Shown here: positions 8,576 through 16,884 of the stretch, in pieces
Numbering within the stretch: position 1 is the stretch's first letter
Layout of the letters: each line of letters starts with the position of its first letter
Source of the DNA: Bacillus sp. FJAT-45037
GTDB taxonomy: Bacteria; Bacillota; Bacilli; Bacillales; Bacillaceae_D
Direction: 5' to 3'
DNA: 64,000 nt
Assembly: GCF_002797325.1 (NCBI RefSeq)
Contig: NZ_KZ454938.1
Location: 2,926,267 to 2,990,266 of the forward strand
The notes under the pieces: model-generated
The model's input: only the letters and a program-made list of their open reading frames with translations
The model's database searches: none
What the model was told of the DNA's origin: nothing
Made by a program: the position numbers and the translations under genes

Positions 8576-9769
8576 TCATCGTAGCTTTCTTACAAACACC
8601 ACTTTTAAATAGTTGCCTTCTGGGAATGCCTTATTTGTACGGAAATCCTCTGGTAGGGAGTACGTTTCTTCAATTTTATAACGGTACCCTTCTTGTTTAA
8701 ACGCTTGATCAATAAAGCCTTTGAACTTCTTCACTCCAAAGATGCTACAATTTGTTGAAGCAACAATAACACCATTCTCTTCTGTTATTTGAATCGCTTC
8801 TTGTAATAGGCTCGTATAGTCTTTTTGCGCACTAAACGTGTGCTTTTTAGACCGCGCAAAACTAGGTGGATCTAAAATAACGACATCAAAGCTCAGCTCG
8901 TTCCGTTTTGCATATTTAAAGTATTGAAAAACATCCATGACTTTAATGTCCTGTGCTTCGTAATCAATGCCATTGACGCTAAATTGCTCAATCGTTTTCG
9001 GTAAACTGCGATTAGCAAGATCTACACTCGTTGTTTTACTAGCCCCACCTAGAACTGCAGCCACTGAGAACGCTCCTGTATAAGAGAACGTATTGAGGAC
9101 AGTCTTGCCGGATGCATACTCATCGCGAATTTTTTTCCGAACATCTTTTTGATCGAGGAAGATCCCTACCATTGGACCGTCATTTAAATACACAGCATAA
9201 TGAATACCGTTTTCTTGGACAAGAAGAGGGAACTCTCCCTTCTCTCCTAACACAAAGTCATCATCCTCCATGTAGGTCCCTTTTTTATCAAAACGCTTCT
9301 TCTCATACAACCCTTTGAAATTTGGTGCTGCCTTTAGCGCTTCGATGACCAAGTCCCGGAAACCATAGATTCCTTCACTATACCAAGTCATAACGTAAAA
9401 CCCAGCATAATAATCAACCGTCAATCCACCGATGCCATCTCCTTCTCCGTTAAACACACGAAAGGTCGTTGTATCTGTTGATTGAAAGAAACGAGAGCGG
9501 TGATCAAGCGCTTTTTTTATACGCACGTCAAAGAAGCTTGAATCAATCGCTTCCTGTTCATTTGTCGTTAGGATCCAGCCGTACCCTTTATTTTGTCTAC
9601 CGTAGTACCCTCTTCCTAAAAAAGTACCTTTTTTGTCAACAAGATTGATGACCATGCCTTCTTTCGTTAAAGGCTTTGTATTTTGGATCGCTTCCTTTTC
9701 TAGTAAAGGCGAGCCCGATCGAAATTTCTTAATATGTGAGTCTTTAATCGTAATTGTCGTTTCTGACAT
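8576..9769 (-). CDS. ywbD: Class I SAM-dependent rRNA (cytosine-C5) methyltransferase, RlmI/YwbD family
   Basis: A 397-residue cytoplasmic enzyme. An N-terminal PUA domain (about 1-80, with GSPLLEKEAIQ and GRGYYG) is followed by an EEHEE-like linker domain (FNGEGDGIGGLTVDYY) and a Rossmann methyltransferase domain. The latter has VLNTFSYTGAFSVAAVLGG as SAM motif I and DVVILDPPSFARSKK as motif IV (DPPSF). It should methylate a cytosine in 23S rRNA, as E. coli RlmI does; the exact base in Bacillus is not certain. The ATG at 9769 gives the usual MSETTITIK start; an in-frame TTG lies five codons upstream, and neither has a strong ribosome site. Confidence 0.85.
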   Translation of the reverse strand: MSETTITIKDSHIKKFRSGSPLLEKEAIQNTKPLTKEGMVINLVDKKGTFLGRGYYGRQNKGYGWILTTNEQEAIDSSFFDVRIKKALDHRSRFFQSTDTTTFRVFNGEGDGIGGLTVDYYAGFYVMTWYSEGIYGFRDLVIEALKAAPNFKGLYEKKRFDKKGTYMEDDDFVLGEKGEFPLLVQENGIHYAVYLNDGPMVGIFLDQKDVRKKIRDEYASGKTVLNTFSYTGAFSVAAVLGGASKTTSVDLANRSLPKTIEQFSVNGIDYEAQDIKVMDVFQYFKYAKRNELSFDVVILDPPSFARSKKHTFSAQKDYTSLLQEAIQITEENGVIVASTNCSIFGVKKFKGFIDQAFKQEGYRYKIEETYSLPEDFRTNKAFPEGNYLKVVFVRKLR

Positions 9770-10086
9770 ATTGTATTCGTCCAATCATTTCGTATTTTCT
9801 TGCTTACATCACAAGAAGCTCACGTTCGTTATTTGTAGGCTGATTATATCATCAATCGATAAAAAACAAAATTAACGGATGAACAACAAAAGAAGCTAGG
9901 ACAAAGGTGTTTTAAATAGGAAGGGTCTGAACTGATAATGCGCCACTCCCGAAATCCACTCCCCATTCCGCGGGAAGTTGGTGAGATAGTGCATTGTTCG
10001 AGTTTTTATTTTTTTACACAATCAAATTTTTCCGCATAATGGCATGGTTTCTACGATTCTTAAAATTAGTCTTTTTCTTAGGCTCC

Positions 10087-10111
10087 GTTTTATTTTTATC
10101 TTCTCGGGTAC
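10087..10111 (+). promoter_or_regulatory. Probable sigma-B promoter of the yflT-like gene
   Basis: GTTTTA (10087-10092), 13-base spacer, GGGTAC (10106-10111) match the sigma-B consensus GTTTAA-N12-14-GGGTAT at 10 of 12 positions. The predicted transcript would start near 10118, just before the AGGAGG site. Confidence 0.65.
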
Positions 10112-10131
10112 ACTTTTACCAGGAGGCGATA

Positions 10132-10476
10132 ATGATGAATCCAAACTATAAAGAATTCCAAAATGACGAAGAAGTTGTACGTGAAATTGAAACATTGAAA
10201 GCTCGAGGTGTTGACCCAGCTACAATTTTTGTCATCACACATGATGATGACCGTACAGATCGAATCGCAGATAATGCGGATGCAAACACTGTCGGAGCAA
10301 GTGAAGTAGGACTTGGCACCTCCATCAAAAATGTTTTCCGTAAAAAAGGTGATGAGCTTCGTGCAAAATTTGCTGAGCTTGGTTTTTCAGAAGCTGAGGC
10401 TGAGAACTTAGAAAATAAGTTAGATAAAGGGAAGGTTATTCTTGTCCTCAAGGAAGACCATCCAGTAAATATGTAA
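10132..10476 (+). CDS. yflT: General stress protein 17M family (YflT-like)
   Basis: A 114-residue cytoplasmic protein. It has an N-terminal FQNDEEVVREIETLKARGVDPATIFVITHD segment, with one beta-alpha-beta unit, and a helical C-terminal half (RAKFAELGFSEAEAENLENKLDKGKVILVL). This is the YflT/heat-induced stress protein family, whose B. subtilis member is induced by sigma-B. AGGAGG at 10121-10126 serves the ATG at 10132 or the next one at 10135. A longer frame running upstream to 9994 covers the promoter and is not credible. The sigma-B like promoter directly upstream supports the call. Molecular function is unknown. Confidence 0.85.
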   Translation: MMNPNYKEFQNDEEVVREIETLKARGVDPATIFVITHDDDRTDRIADNADANTVGASEVGLGTSIKNVFRKKGDELRAKFAELGFSEAEAENLENKLDKGKVILVLKEDHPVNM

Positions 10477-10480
10477 ATAA

Positions 10481-10524
10481 AATAAGCTCGACCAAGTTCT
10501 CTGAACTAGGTCAAGCTTATTTTT
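10481..10524. terminator. Shared terminator between yflT and the GGDEF-EAL gene
   Basis: AATAAGCTCGACC and GGTCAAGCTTATT form a long stem with one mismatch between two convergent genes, with T tracts on both strands. Confidence 0.8.
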
Positions 10525-10530
10525 ATTGGT

Positions 10531-12198
10531 TTAAAGCTTTTGCAATTGATTTTTTACTTGTTTTTTCATCGCCTCTAATGAGCTTTCATCAACAGGTTTA
10601 CTGAAATAATACCCTTGTAGCTCGTCACAGTTGGAACGAAGAAGTAGTTGAGCTTGTTCTTTCGTCTCCACTCCTTCAGCTGTCACTGTTAATCCTAGCT
10701 TCTTGGCAAGTGAAATAATCGACTGGACAATATGAAATTCTTTCTCTTCCTTTTCCATATTATGAATAAACACTTTGTCAATTTTCACTTTATTAACAGG
10801 TAATACACGGAGATAATTAAGTGAAGCATTACTCACTCCAAAGTCATCAATAGCAATACTGAACCCGGCCTGCTTCAATCTAAACAACTTATCGATCATC
10901 TTTTGGTCATGTCGTAATAAAGAATGTTCCGTAATTTCAATCTCTATTTGATGAACCAAAATTTGATGTTTATTAATCGCTTCCCTGAGCATACACTCCA
11001 TATCGTCGGTTTCTAATGTTTTCGTTGATACATTAACCGCTACCTTTAAATTAGGATCACTCTGCTTCTTAATAAAAGCACATGCTTGGTCTATTACCCA
11101 TGCATCAATGGTCTGAATGAAATTACGATCTTCTGCGACTAGAATGAATACATCTGGTGGGATCGTCCCTAGCGTTGGGCTAAACCACCGCAGCAACGCC
11201 TCAAAATGAATGGCCTTTGTTACAGGCTGAACAATCGGTTGATAATGTAGCGTTAGCTCTTTTTTGGTTATAGCTTTGCGTAACTCTTTTTCAAGAATAC
11301 TATTGTTCATAATTTGGTTACTAGTTTCATTAAAATTGAATACCGTAATCGACGATCCACCCTTTTGCTTCGCTTGCATCATCGCATGATATGCTTGTCT
11401 AATTAGATTGTCTGTTTCTTGCCCTTGTCCTTTACTATAAGTAATTCCGATAGAAGAGGAAACAGATAACTCCATATCGTCAATAACATACGGCTTTGCT
11501 AGTTGCTTTTGCAGATCAGCTGCGATTTGGCACACTTCTCCGTCTGTATATACACAAAAAATAAATTCATCCTTCACCATTCTAGCTAAAATACTATCTT
11601 CCTTTTTTAACCCTCGCACTATACGATTCGTAAGTTCAATCGTTAAATCATCAATCGAATCGTACCCAATTAAGTCTGACAGTGAGGTGTAATCCTCCAA
11701 TTTTAGATAGCAAACAGCTAATAATTGGCCTGGACGCTCTTGACTCATCGCTAAAAGCTTTTCTTTGAATCCTTTGATACTCGGTAAGCCTGTTAATGTG
11801 TCAAAGACTTGATTTTCATGATTGAGCTTTTCTGTATAACAAATTAAGTATTGAACTTGCTCATCTTGTTCAATAATTGGAACGATGATAGACTTACCCA
11901 CTTGGTGCATCGATTCGACATTCATTTTATCTGTAAAGGTAACTGGCTTCCTCTTTTGAACGGATTCTTTATACATTTGCTCAAGGTAATGATTGATATG
12001 TTTTGGGTACACTTCATCCATGTATTTCCCTATACAATCTTCTGTTAGAGAAGCTCCGTTAATCGCACTCTCACTGAAGTATACATATTTAAAACGATGA
12101 TTCACATTCTCCATCAAGAATACTACATCGTATAAAGCTTCTAACATTTTAAGGATTTGATTAATTTGAACGGTTTTTTGCTCAATCGTATTTAACAT
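10531..12198 (-). CDS. PAS-GGDEF-EAL protein, probable c-di-GMP phosphodiesterase
   Basis: A 555-residue cytoplasmic protein without membrane segments. A PAS-like domain spans about residues 12-115. A GGDEF domain (about 135-290) has the signature replaced by VKDEF, so cyclase activity is unlikely. The EAL domain (about 305-545) keeps the catalytic landmarks: EALLRW, VNVSTKTL, EIEITEH, IDDFGVS, KIDKVFI and AEGVET. It should therefore hydrolyse c-di-GMP, with the degenerate GGDEF perhaps serving as a GTP sensor, as known for CC3396-type proteins. The ATG at 12198 has AAGGGGTG upstream. It ends at the shared terminator. Confidence 0.9.
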   Translation of the reverse strand: MLNTIEQKTVQINQILKMLEALYDVVFLMENVNHRFKYVYFSESAINGASLTEDCIGKYMDEVYPKHINHYLEQMYKESVQKRKPVTFTDKMNVESMHQVGKSIIVPIIEQDEQVQYLICYTEKLNHENQVFDTLTGLPSIKGFKEKLLAMSQERPGQLLAVCYLKLEDYTSLSDLIGYDSIDDLTIELTNRIVRGLKKEDSILARMVKDEFIFCVYTDGEVCQIAADLQKQLAKPYVIDDMELSVSSSIGITYSKGQGQETDNLIRQAYHAMMQAKQKGGSSITVFNFNETSNQIMNNSILEKELRKAITKKELTLHYQPIVQPVTKAIHFEALLRWFSPTLGTIPPDVFILVAEDRNFIQTIDAWVIDQACAFIKKQSDPNLKVAVNVSTKTLETDDMECMLREAINKHQILVHQIEIEITEHSLLRHDQKMIDKLFRLKQAGFSIAIDDFGVSNASLNYLRVLPVNKVKIDKVFIHNMEKEEKEFHIVQSIISLAKKLGLTVTAEGVETKEQAQLLLRSNCDELQGYYFSKPVDESSLEAMKKQVKNQLQKL

Positions 12199-12354
12199 AA
12201 GAGCACCCCTTCTTCCTTATCGACATATCGCTAACCGTCCATAAGTATAAATACAATTTTTATTTTTTAACATACCTTTATTTTAGCTAACTTTTTCTAG
12301 AAACGAAATATAATTTTTCAAACTTTAGACAATATACGAACTATTTTTCAAAAT

Positions 12355-12398
12355 AAAAACAGCCAATCCTGCTTTATATGACAGGATCGGCTGTTTTT
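12355..12398 (-). terminator. Terminator after the 38-residue protein gene
   Basis: AAAAACAGCCAATCCTG and CAGGATCGGCTGTTTTT form a strong stem with one mismatch, immediately beyond the stop codon at 12401. Confidence 0.8.
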
Positions 12399-12400
12399 AT

Positions 12401-12517
12401 TTATCTTTTCGATTGAGGATGTGGTTGATTACTTTTTTTTCTTTTATTTAAGATCTTTCTTACTATAGGATATATCAATGGTGCCCAACGTATTAAACGT
12501 CCGATTAATCGAAACAT
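12401..12517 (-). CDS. Small basic protein of 38 residues, unknown function
   Basis: The frame runs from an ATG at 12517, with AAGGAGG 9 bases upstream, to a TAA at 12401, and a strong terminator follows within 3 bases. The peptide starts MFRLIGRLIRWAPLIYPI and ends in a very basic tail containing KRKKS and SKR. It looks like a short membrane-associated amphipathic helix followed by a cationic tail. The near-perfect ribosome site, the tight terminator and the separate position next to tRNA-Cys support a real gene. I do not recognise the family; a membrane-active peptide or a small membrane-anchored regulator are both possible. Confidence 0.6.
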   Translation of the reverse strand: MFRLIGRLIRWAPLIYPIVRKILNKRKKSNQPHPQSKR

Positions 12518-12627
12518 AAACGACGCCTCCTTATGCTTTTACAATCCCCCATAACCTCAATTTTCAAACATTGACAACATAATGGTCTCTTTTTCTTACC
12601 TTTTGCATACAGTAAATTATCACCCAC

Positions 12628-12698
12628 GGCAGCATCGCCAAGTGGTAAGGCAAAGGTCTGCAAAACCTTCATCCCCGGTTCGAATCCGGGTGCTGCCT
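12628..12698 (+). tRNA. tRNA-Cys (anticodon GCA)
   Basis: A 71-base cloverleaf: acceptor GGCAGCA pairs with TGCTGCC, the anticodon arm AAGGTCTGCAAAACCTT carries GCA at 12660-12662, and the T arm is CCCGGTTCGAATCCGGG. CCA is not encoded. It is a single gene, not part of a cluster. Confidence 0.95.
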
Positions 12699-12735
12699 TT
12701 ACAACGTCAACTTCTATCTACAGGATAGGAGTTTT

Positions 12736-13068
12736 TTATTGGATTGGTGTTCCATCTGGCAGGTTCATACCTGGCTGAAGTAAGACAACATCGCCCTCTT
12801 GCGGAACCCCACCTAGCACTAGCACTTCTGAATTAAACCCTGCTACACGTCGTGGGGGGAAGTTAACTACTGCTACTACCTGCTTCCCAACTAACTCCTC
12901 TGGATTGTACCTCGTTGTAATCTGAGCACTAGAACCCTTCACACCGAGCTCTTCTCCAAAATAAATTTTCAGCTTAATCGCTGGAACACGCGCTTTTTTT
13001 AAAGGTTCTGCTGATTGAATGGTTCCTACCCTGATATCAAGTTGCATAAAATCTTCTATTGTCGCCAT
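12736..13068 (-). CDS. csaA: CsaA, tRNA-binding/secretion chaperone-like protein
   Basis: A 110-residue protein with an EMAP-II/OB tRNA-binding fold. It begins MATIEDFMQLDIRVGTI, then has ARVPAIKLKIYFGEELG, SSAQITTRYNPEEL, VVNFPPRRVAGFNSEVLVLGG and DVVLLQPG. The blocks align along the full length with B. subtilis CsaA, which binds pre-proteins and tRNA as a dimer. The ATG at 13068 is preceded by TGGAGG. It is a single gene; its 3' end lies close to the convergent tRNA-Cys. Confidence 0.93.
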   Translation of the reverse strand: MATIEDFMQLDIRVGTIQSAEPLKKARVPAIKLKIYFGEELGVKGSSAQITTRYNPEELVGKQVVAVVNFPPRRVAGFNSEVLVLGGVPQEGDVVLLQPGMNLPDGTPIQ

Positions 13069-13581
13069 CTGTATGCCTCCAATCTCTATAAAATAGTATT
13101 CAACAACCGTTTCTAATTTCCTATATTGATTTCCTGTTTAAAGCAGAAAAGGTTTGCCCATATTGATGAAGTAGCACTGTTTACTGAGATAGAGTGAGGA
13201 TTTGGAAAAAATGGTTCCAAATCACCCGAAGACTCTGCTCGATCGGCTGACGATCACGCAATTCCACCAGACCCTTATTAAGAAAAGAATCCGATCCTCT
13301 TTCGCTATAGCAGCTAGAGGGAATTTTTTAGACTGCATTTATCCATAGATTCGATAAGTCGTTTTATTACGAAAAACGAAAGAATCTTGTTACACTAATA
13401 CAGAAAAATGAGGTTAGGGTGAAAGTATTCTAGTCAGCAAGAATTCGACAAATCAATAAGCAGTGCAATGAAGGCGCTCCTCAAATATACTCCGCTATTT
13501 TTGTGCCTTGTTCGGATTCTCAGTTACACACTTTCTTTACGTCCCGCCCCTCATCAACTAAGAAACGAAAGAGTTGATTAA
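13069..13581. other. 513-base intergenic region with a dispersed repeat copy
   Basis: It lies between the divergent csaA and monooxygenase genes. It contains one copy of a 64-base repeat (13463-13526) also found at 33223-33286. A TTGTTACACTAAT stretch near 13388 could be part of a promoter but lacks a clear pair. I see no coding frame here. Confidence 0.5.
13463..13526 (+). repeat. Dispersed 64-base repeat, copy A
   Basis: Aligns without gaps to 33223-33286 with 51 of 64 identical bases by my count. The central 14 bases AAATATACTCCGCT are identical. It is intergenic, about 55 bases upstream of the monooxygenase start. Confidence 0.7.
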
Positions 13582-14595
13582 ATGTCTACACCACAACAAC
13601 CAAAGACGTTAACAGATATTAAATTCTCTGTACTGGATTTAGCACCGGTCATTGTTGGAGGCACTGCAGCAGATGCCTTTAAAAATACAGTAGAGCTTGC
13701 TCAACATGCTGAGAAGTTAGGCTTTGAACGTTATTGGTTAGCCGAGCATCATAACATGCCAGGTATCGCCAGTTCGGCCACATCTGTCGTAATTGGTCAT
13801 GTAGCAGCTCATACTTCATCGATTCGTGTAGGATCTGGTGGCATTATGCTCCCTAACCATGCTCCTCTTGTTATTGCAGAGCAGTTTGGCACACTCGAAT
13901 CATTATTCCCAGGTAGAATTGATTTAGGTTTAGGACGCGCTCCTGGTACCGATCAAACTACGGCTTACGCCTTAAGAAGAGACCCTAGAAGTAACGGGCA
14001 AAATTTCCCTGAACAATTAGCAGAACTCCAAGACTACTTCCATCCAACAGAGGAGAAGCGAGTTCGCGCCGTTCCAGGGGAGGGGTTATCAATTCCAATC
14101 TGGTTGCTCGGTTCGAGTGGCTTTAGTGCACAACTTGCAGGTCAACTAGGTCTACCATTTGCCTTTGCGAGTCACTTCTCACCAGAAAACACCTTGCCTG
14201 CCCTAAAAGTATATCGTGATCACTTTAAGCCATCTGATATTCTTGATGAACCTTATGCAATGGTTGGCGTCAATGTCATCGCAGCTGACACCGTGGACGA
14301 GGCTCAACGTTTATCAACATCGATGCAACAACAATTCTTAAACCTTATCCGGAATCAACCGACTCAGCTTCAACCTCCAATCGAGCATATGGATGGGCTT
14401 TGGACTCCTTTTGAAAAACAGACTTTGATGAAACAACTCGGCTCTTCTGTCATTGGAGACAAAGAGGTCGTAAAACAGAAGTTACAAGACTTCCTAGATG
14501 AAACTGGAGCGAATGAAATGATGGTTAATGCTCAAATCTACGATCATCAAGCACGGTTACGTTCGTTTGAAATTGTATCCGAGGTCATCAAGTAA
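13582..14595 (+). CDS. LLM class flavin-dependent oxidoreductase (luciferase-like)
   Basis: A 337-residue cytoplasmic TIM-barrel flavoprotein. Landmarks of the bacterial luciferase-like family are FSVLDLAPV near the start, [15 protein letters not shown] at about 48-62, [20 protein letters not shown] at about 88-107 and a [15 protein letters not shown] block. These fit the MsnO8/YceB-type group, which uses FMNH2 and oxygen. The natural substrate is unknown. The ATG at 13582 follows a weak GAAAGAG site. A repeat copy lies upstream, and a convergent terminator follows. Confidence 0.88.
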   Translation: MSTPQQPKTLTDIKFSVLDLAPVIVGGTAADAFKNTVELAQHAEKLGFERYWLAEHHNMPGIASSATSVVIGHVAAHTSSIRVGSGGIMLPNHAPLVIAEQFGTLESLFPGRIDLGLGRAPGTDQTTAYALRRDPRSNGQNFPEQLAELQDYFHPTEEKRVRAVPGEGLSIPIWLLGSSGFSAQLAGQLGLPFAFASHFSPENTLPALKVYRDHFKPSDILDEPYAMVGVNVIAADTVDEAQRLSTSMQQQFLNLIRNQPTQLQPPIEHMDGLWTPFEKQTLMKQLGSSVIGDKEVVKQKLQDFLDETGANEMMVNAQIYDHQARLRSFEIVSEVIK

Positions 14596-14616
14596 TATGA
14601 TCTCTTAACCACGCAA

Positions 14617-14664
14617 AAAAACCAGCTTCCCACGACCGATTCGCAGGCAGGGAAGCTGGTTTTT
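14617..14664. terminator. Shared terminator between the monooxygenase and parR-like genes
   Basis: AAAACCAGCTTCCC pairs with GGGAAGCTGGTTTT around an 18-base loop between convergent genes, with T runs on both strands. Confidence 0.85.
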
Positions 14665-15241
14665 ATCTATTCATTTTAGAAAGAAAATCTCCAAGTAAAT
14701 CATCTACATCTTCTTCCTCAGGCTCTTCTTCTGTTGTCGCTGCTTGCTCTTGCATGACTTGAGTCCAATCGACACTCATCAAGTCCTCATCCGTTGAAAC
14801 TGCTTGTTGCTCTTCTGCTAGCTCCTGCTCAACTAGTTCGTCTTTCGTGACCGCTTCCGTTTCTTCTTGTAAATAAAGAGCTTCATCAATATTGAGTGCT
14901 CCGCTATTTAACGAAGCAAGAACAGAAGTCGCACGAACTGGGTCAGCAAGCAATTGATACACGATGCTACCTAAGAGAGCTTCTGAGTGAGAGTGCTTAA
15001 TCCAATTCCGTTGCTCTTTAGTTAACTGCTTCGGTAGTGGAATGGTAATTGTTTCTCTGTCTTTTGCAAGGGAATTGCTCGTTCCTTCTAATACAAACTC
15101 GGCGATCTTACTAGAGAAGTTTCTTCTTTCAGTGTCTTTAAGTGTCTGAAGTTGGCGTAGTATATGATCAGGTGTATCAGAGGGAAGGCGAAACGTAATC
15201 GCCTGTCCTCTTTCAATCCCTGTTGACCCCGTTTTTTTCAT
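14663..15241 (-). CDS. parR: ParR-like centromere-binding adaptor
   Basis: A 192-residue protein encoded 12 bases after the ParM-like gene. The N-terminal 60 residues (ITFRLPSDTPDHILRQLQTL, then NFSSKIAEFVLEG) look like a ribbon-helix-helix DNA-binding fold: one strand and two helices. The C-terminal half is highly acidic and ends DDLLGDFLSKMNR, a short hydrophobic-acidic tail of the sort ParR proteins use to contact ParM filaments. Sequence identity to known ParR is not evident, so the call rests on position, fold and tail. AGGGCG lies about 7 bases before the ATG. It ends in the shared terminator. Confidence 0.65.
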   Translation of the reverse strand: MKKTGSTGIERGQAITFRLPSDTPDHILRQLQTLKDTERRNFSSKIAEFVLEGTSNSLAKDRETITIPLPKQLTKEQRNWIKHSHSEALLGSIVYQLLADPVRATSVLASLNSGALNIDEALYLQEETEAVTKDELVEQELAEEQQAVSTDEDLMSVDWTQVMQEQAATTEEEPEEEDVDDLLGDFLSKMNR

Positions 15242-15253
15242 CAGATCGCCCTA

Positions 15254-16444
15254 CTAGTTCTTACCTGATTTTTTCTCTGTCTTTGAATCGGTTGTAGCAG
15301 CGACTTGGTTGTTTTTACGTGCATAGTCAGCCACTAACTTATAGTAAGCATTCGCCATCATCCAGATACTTTCTTTCTCATCTTCAAAGAAAGCAATGTT
15401 GTACCCGTCTAAAGTGTTGTTGAGTGTCTTAAGATATTCTTTTAATACCATTGCACCGCCACCAACAAAGTAACAAATCTCAGTTTGAGAGTTCTTTTGC
15501 CACACATTACGCAAATGACGATACTGCTTTTTCGCTAGGTCAAATAAAATGCGATCTGTAATATCATGAACACTCGTACGACTTCCTTTAACCATGATAT
15601 GATTTCGATCTTGTTTCTTCGTGATTATGTCAACCACATCACGACGGCTATCAAGCTCCACACCGTGCTTCGTGCGGATTTCTTCACGGATCGCCTCTAG
15701 TGACTCAGACACACCAAGGTTAAAACCTTGCGCCTTATCATCATCAACATTACGATTTTTAATTACAGCGATATCTGTTGATAAACCACCGATATCTTGA
15801 ATAAGAATTCTTTTATCAATAAGTTCACGATTAATGATATTTAAATCTTTATCCATTACAAGGTTAATATACGCAGCGAACCCTTCTGGATACACTTTCA
15901 CTTGATCAAAACGAATATTTACTTTAAGACCTTGATACTTAGGTGTCACTAAAAATTCTACTTGGTGTACAGAGCTAAGTAATTGAGAACGATACCCTGC
16001 ATCTTTTCCTTCTTTCACTTCGCGAAGAGGTAATCCCGTCCCAAGTGTATAATTCGCTTCTACTACTTGATTCGACTTCTTAAACTGTTCTCCGTTTTCT
16101 GGACGAACAGCGTCAAGAGCAAGTGAAGCAAATAGCATGACTAATGTTTGATCTTCCTCTGACTTACTACTCCCTGGGTCTAGTTCAGAAGCATTGTCAC
16201 TTTTTGTCGCTAAATTTCCTACACGATAAATGACATTATTCTCTTGCAATGCAGGTGAATGCACGCGTATATGTATTCCATCTAAAGGATCTTTTTCATT
16301 CAACTCTTCAATTCCAATAACAGGTCGATCTTCTGTATCTCTAGCTATAACATTCGGTATCGTCAATTCGAAATCTGCTTTTCCAAATAGTGCTTTTACA
16401 GAATCATTTCCTACATCAATTGCAGCGACTCTAGATTGTGTCAT
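15254..16444 (-). CDS. parM: ParM/StbA-family actin-like ATPase
   Basis: A cytoplasmic actin-like protein of about 396 residues from the chosen ATG. The ATPase landmarks are phosphate-1 loop AAIDVGNDSVKALFG at the N-terminus, phosphate-2 IQDIGGLSTDIAVI in the middle, and the adenosine loop FVGGGAMVLKEYL near residue 330. These belong to the ParM/StbA and archaeal-like actin group that polymerises to push plasmid copies apart. In-frame starts at 16453 and 16465 (GTG) are also possible; none has a clean ribosome site. Iterons lie upstream and a ParR-like gene follows, giving parC-parM-parR order. Such cassettes are typical of plasmids, so integration is a possible origin. Confidence 0.85.
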   Translation of the reverse strand: MTQSRVAAIDVGNDSVKALFGKADFELTIPNVIARDTEDRPVIGIEELNEKDPLDGIHIRVHSPALQENNVIYRVGNLATKSDNASELDPGSSKSEEDQTLVMLFASLALDAVRPENGEQFKKSNQVVEANYTLGTGLPLREVKEGKDAGYRSQLLSSVHQVEFLVTPKYQGLKVNIRFDQVKVYPEGFAAYINLVMDKDLNIINRELIDKRILIQDIGGLSTDIAVIKNRNVDDDKAQGFNLGVSESLEAIREEIRTKHGVELDSRRDVVDIITKKQDRNHIMVKGSRTSVHDITDRILFDLAKKQYRHLRNVWQKNSQTEICYFVGGGAMVLKEYLKTLNNTLDGYNIAFFEDEKESIWMMANAYYKLVADYARKNNQVAATTDSKTEKKSGKN

Positions 16445-16561
16445 CTCATACATCAAACCTTTCACTCTAAATTAATGGCTTATAATCTAACTTTTACCAT
16501 CTAGCTTCAGAGTATACTAGCTACCCACTTTCGTCAATCACCCATAAGTTGTATGCAAAAT

Positions 16562-16710
16562 CGCTCACATGTGTACATTTTTGTATACATGTATTTTCAA
16601 ATGTACACATGCTGTTACAACGCCATGTGTTCGAGTTTGTACACAAGTATACATTTTTGTATTCAAAATGTTTTCATAATGTATACTTGTAAACAAATTT
16701 GTAAACGTAG
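16562..16710. repeat. parC-like iteron array
   Basis: About eight copies of GTRTAC or GTAAAC occur: at 16571, 16583, 16603, 16639, 16647, 16681, 16689 and 16701, many as TGTAYACA palindromes. A longer unit, GTGTACATTTTTGTATAC at 16571, recurs as GTATACATTTTTGTATTC at 16647. Clustered short repeats upstream of parM are what a ParR-bound centromere looks like. Confidence 0.65.
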
Positions 16711-16835
16711 ATAAACTAGTCGTTTTTACGCCGTTCGAAACTACTCCCTAGCTAATCTTCATTATTAGTACTGCGTTAATAATGTACCACTTGTCTATAT
16801 TCCCGTTATATACTTTCCTATTACTTTTATCTATA

Positions 16836-16875
16836 CAAAAAGAAGCTAGAGATCTACTTGAGACCTCTAGCTTCG
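16836..16875 (-). terminator. Terminator of the peptide-type substrate-binding gene
   Basis: GAAGCTAGAG (16842-16851) pairs with CTCTAGCTTC (16865-16874), followed on the minus strand by TTTTT. Confidence 0.75.
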
Positions 16876-16884
16876 TGTTACTTC

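Larger units (their letters stand above)
16445..16884. other. 440-base intergenic region upstream of parM
   Basis: Holds the iteron array at 16562-16710 and the terminator of the minus-strand substrate-binding gene at 16836-16875. No credible coding frame is present. Confidence 0.6.

Noticed and set aside
9994-10131. N-terminal extension of the yflT frame
   Set aside because: It covers the likely sigma-B promoter and lacks the family signature; the AGGAGG site points to 10132.
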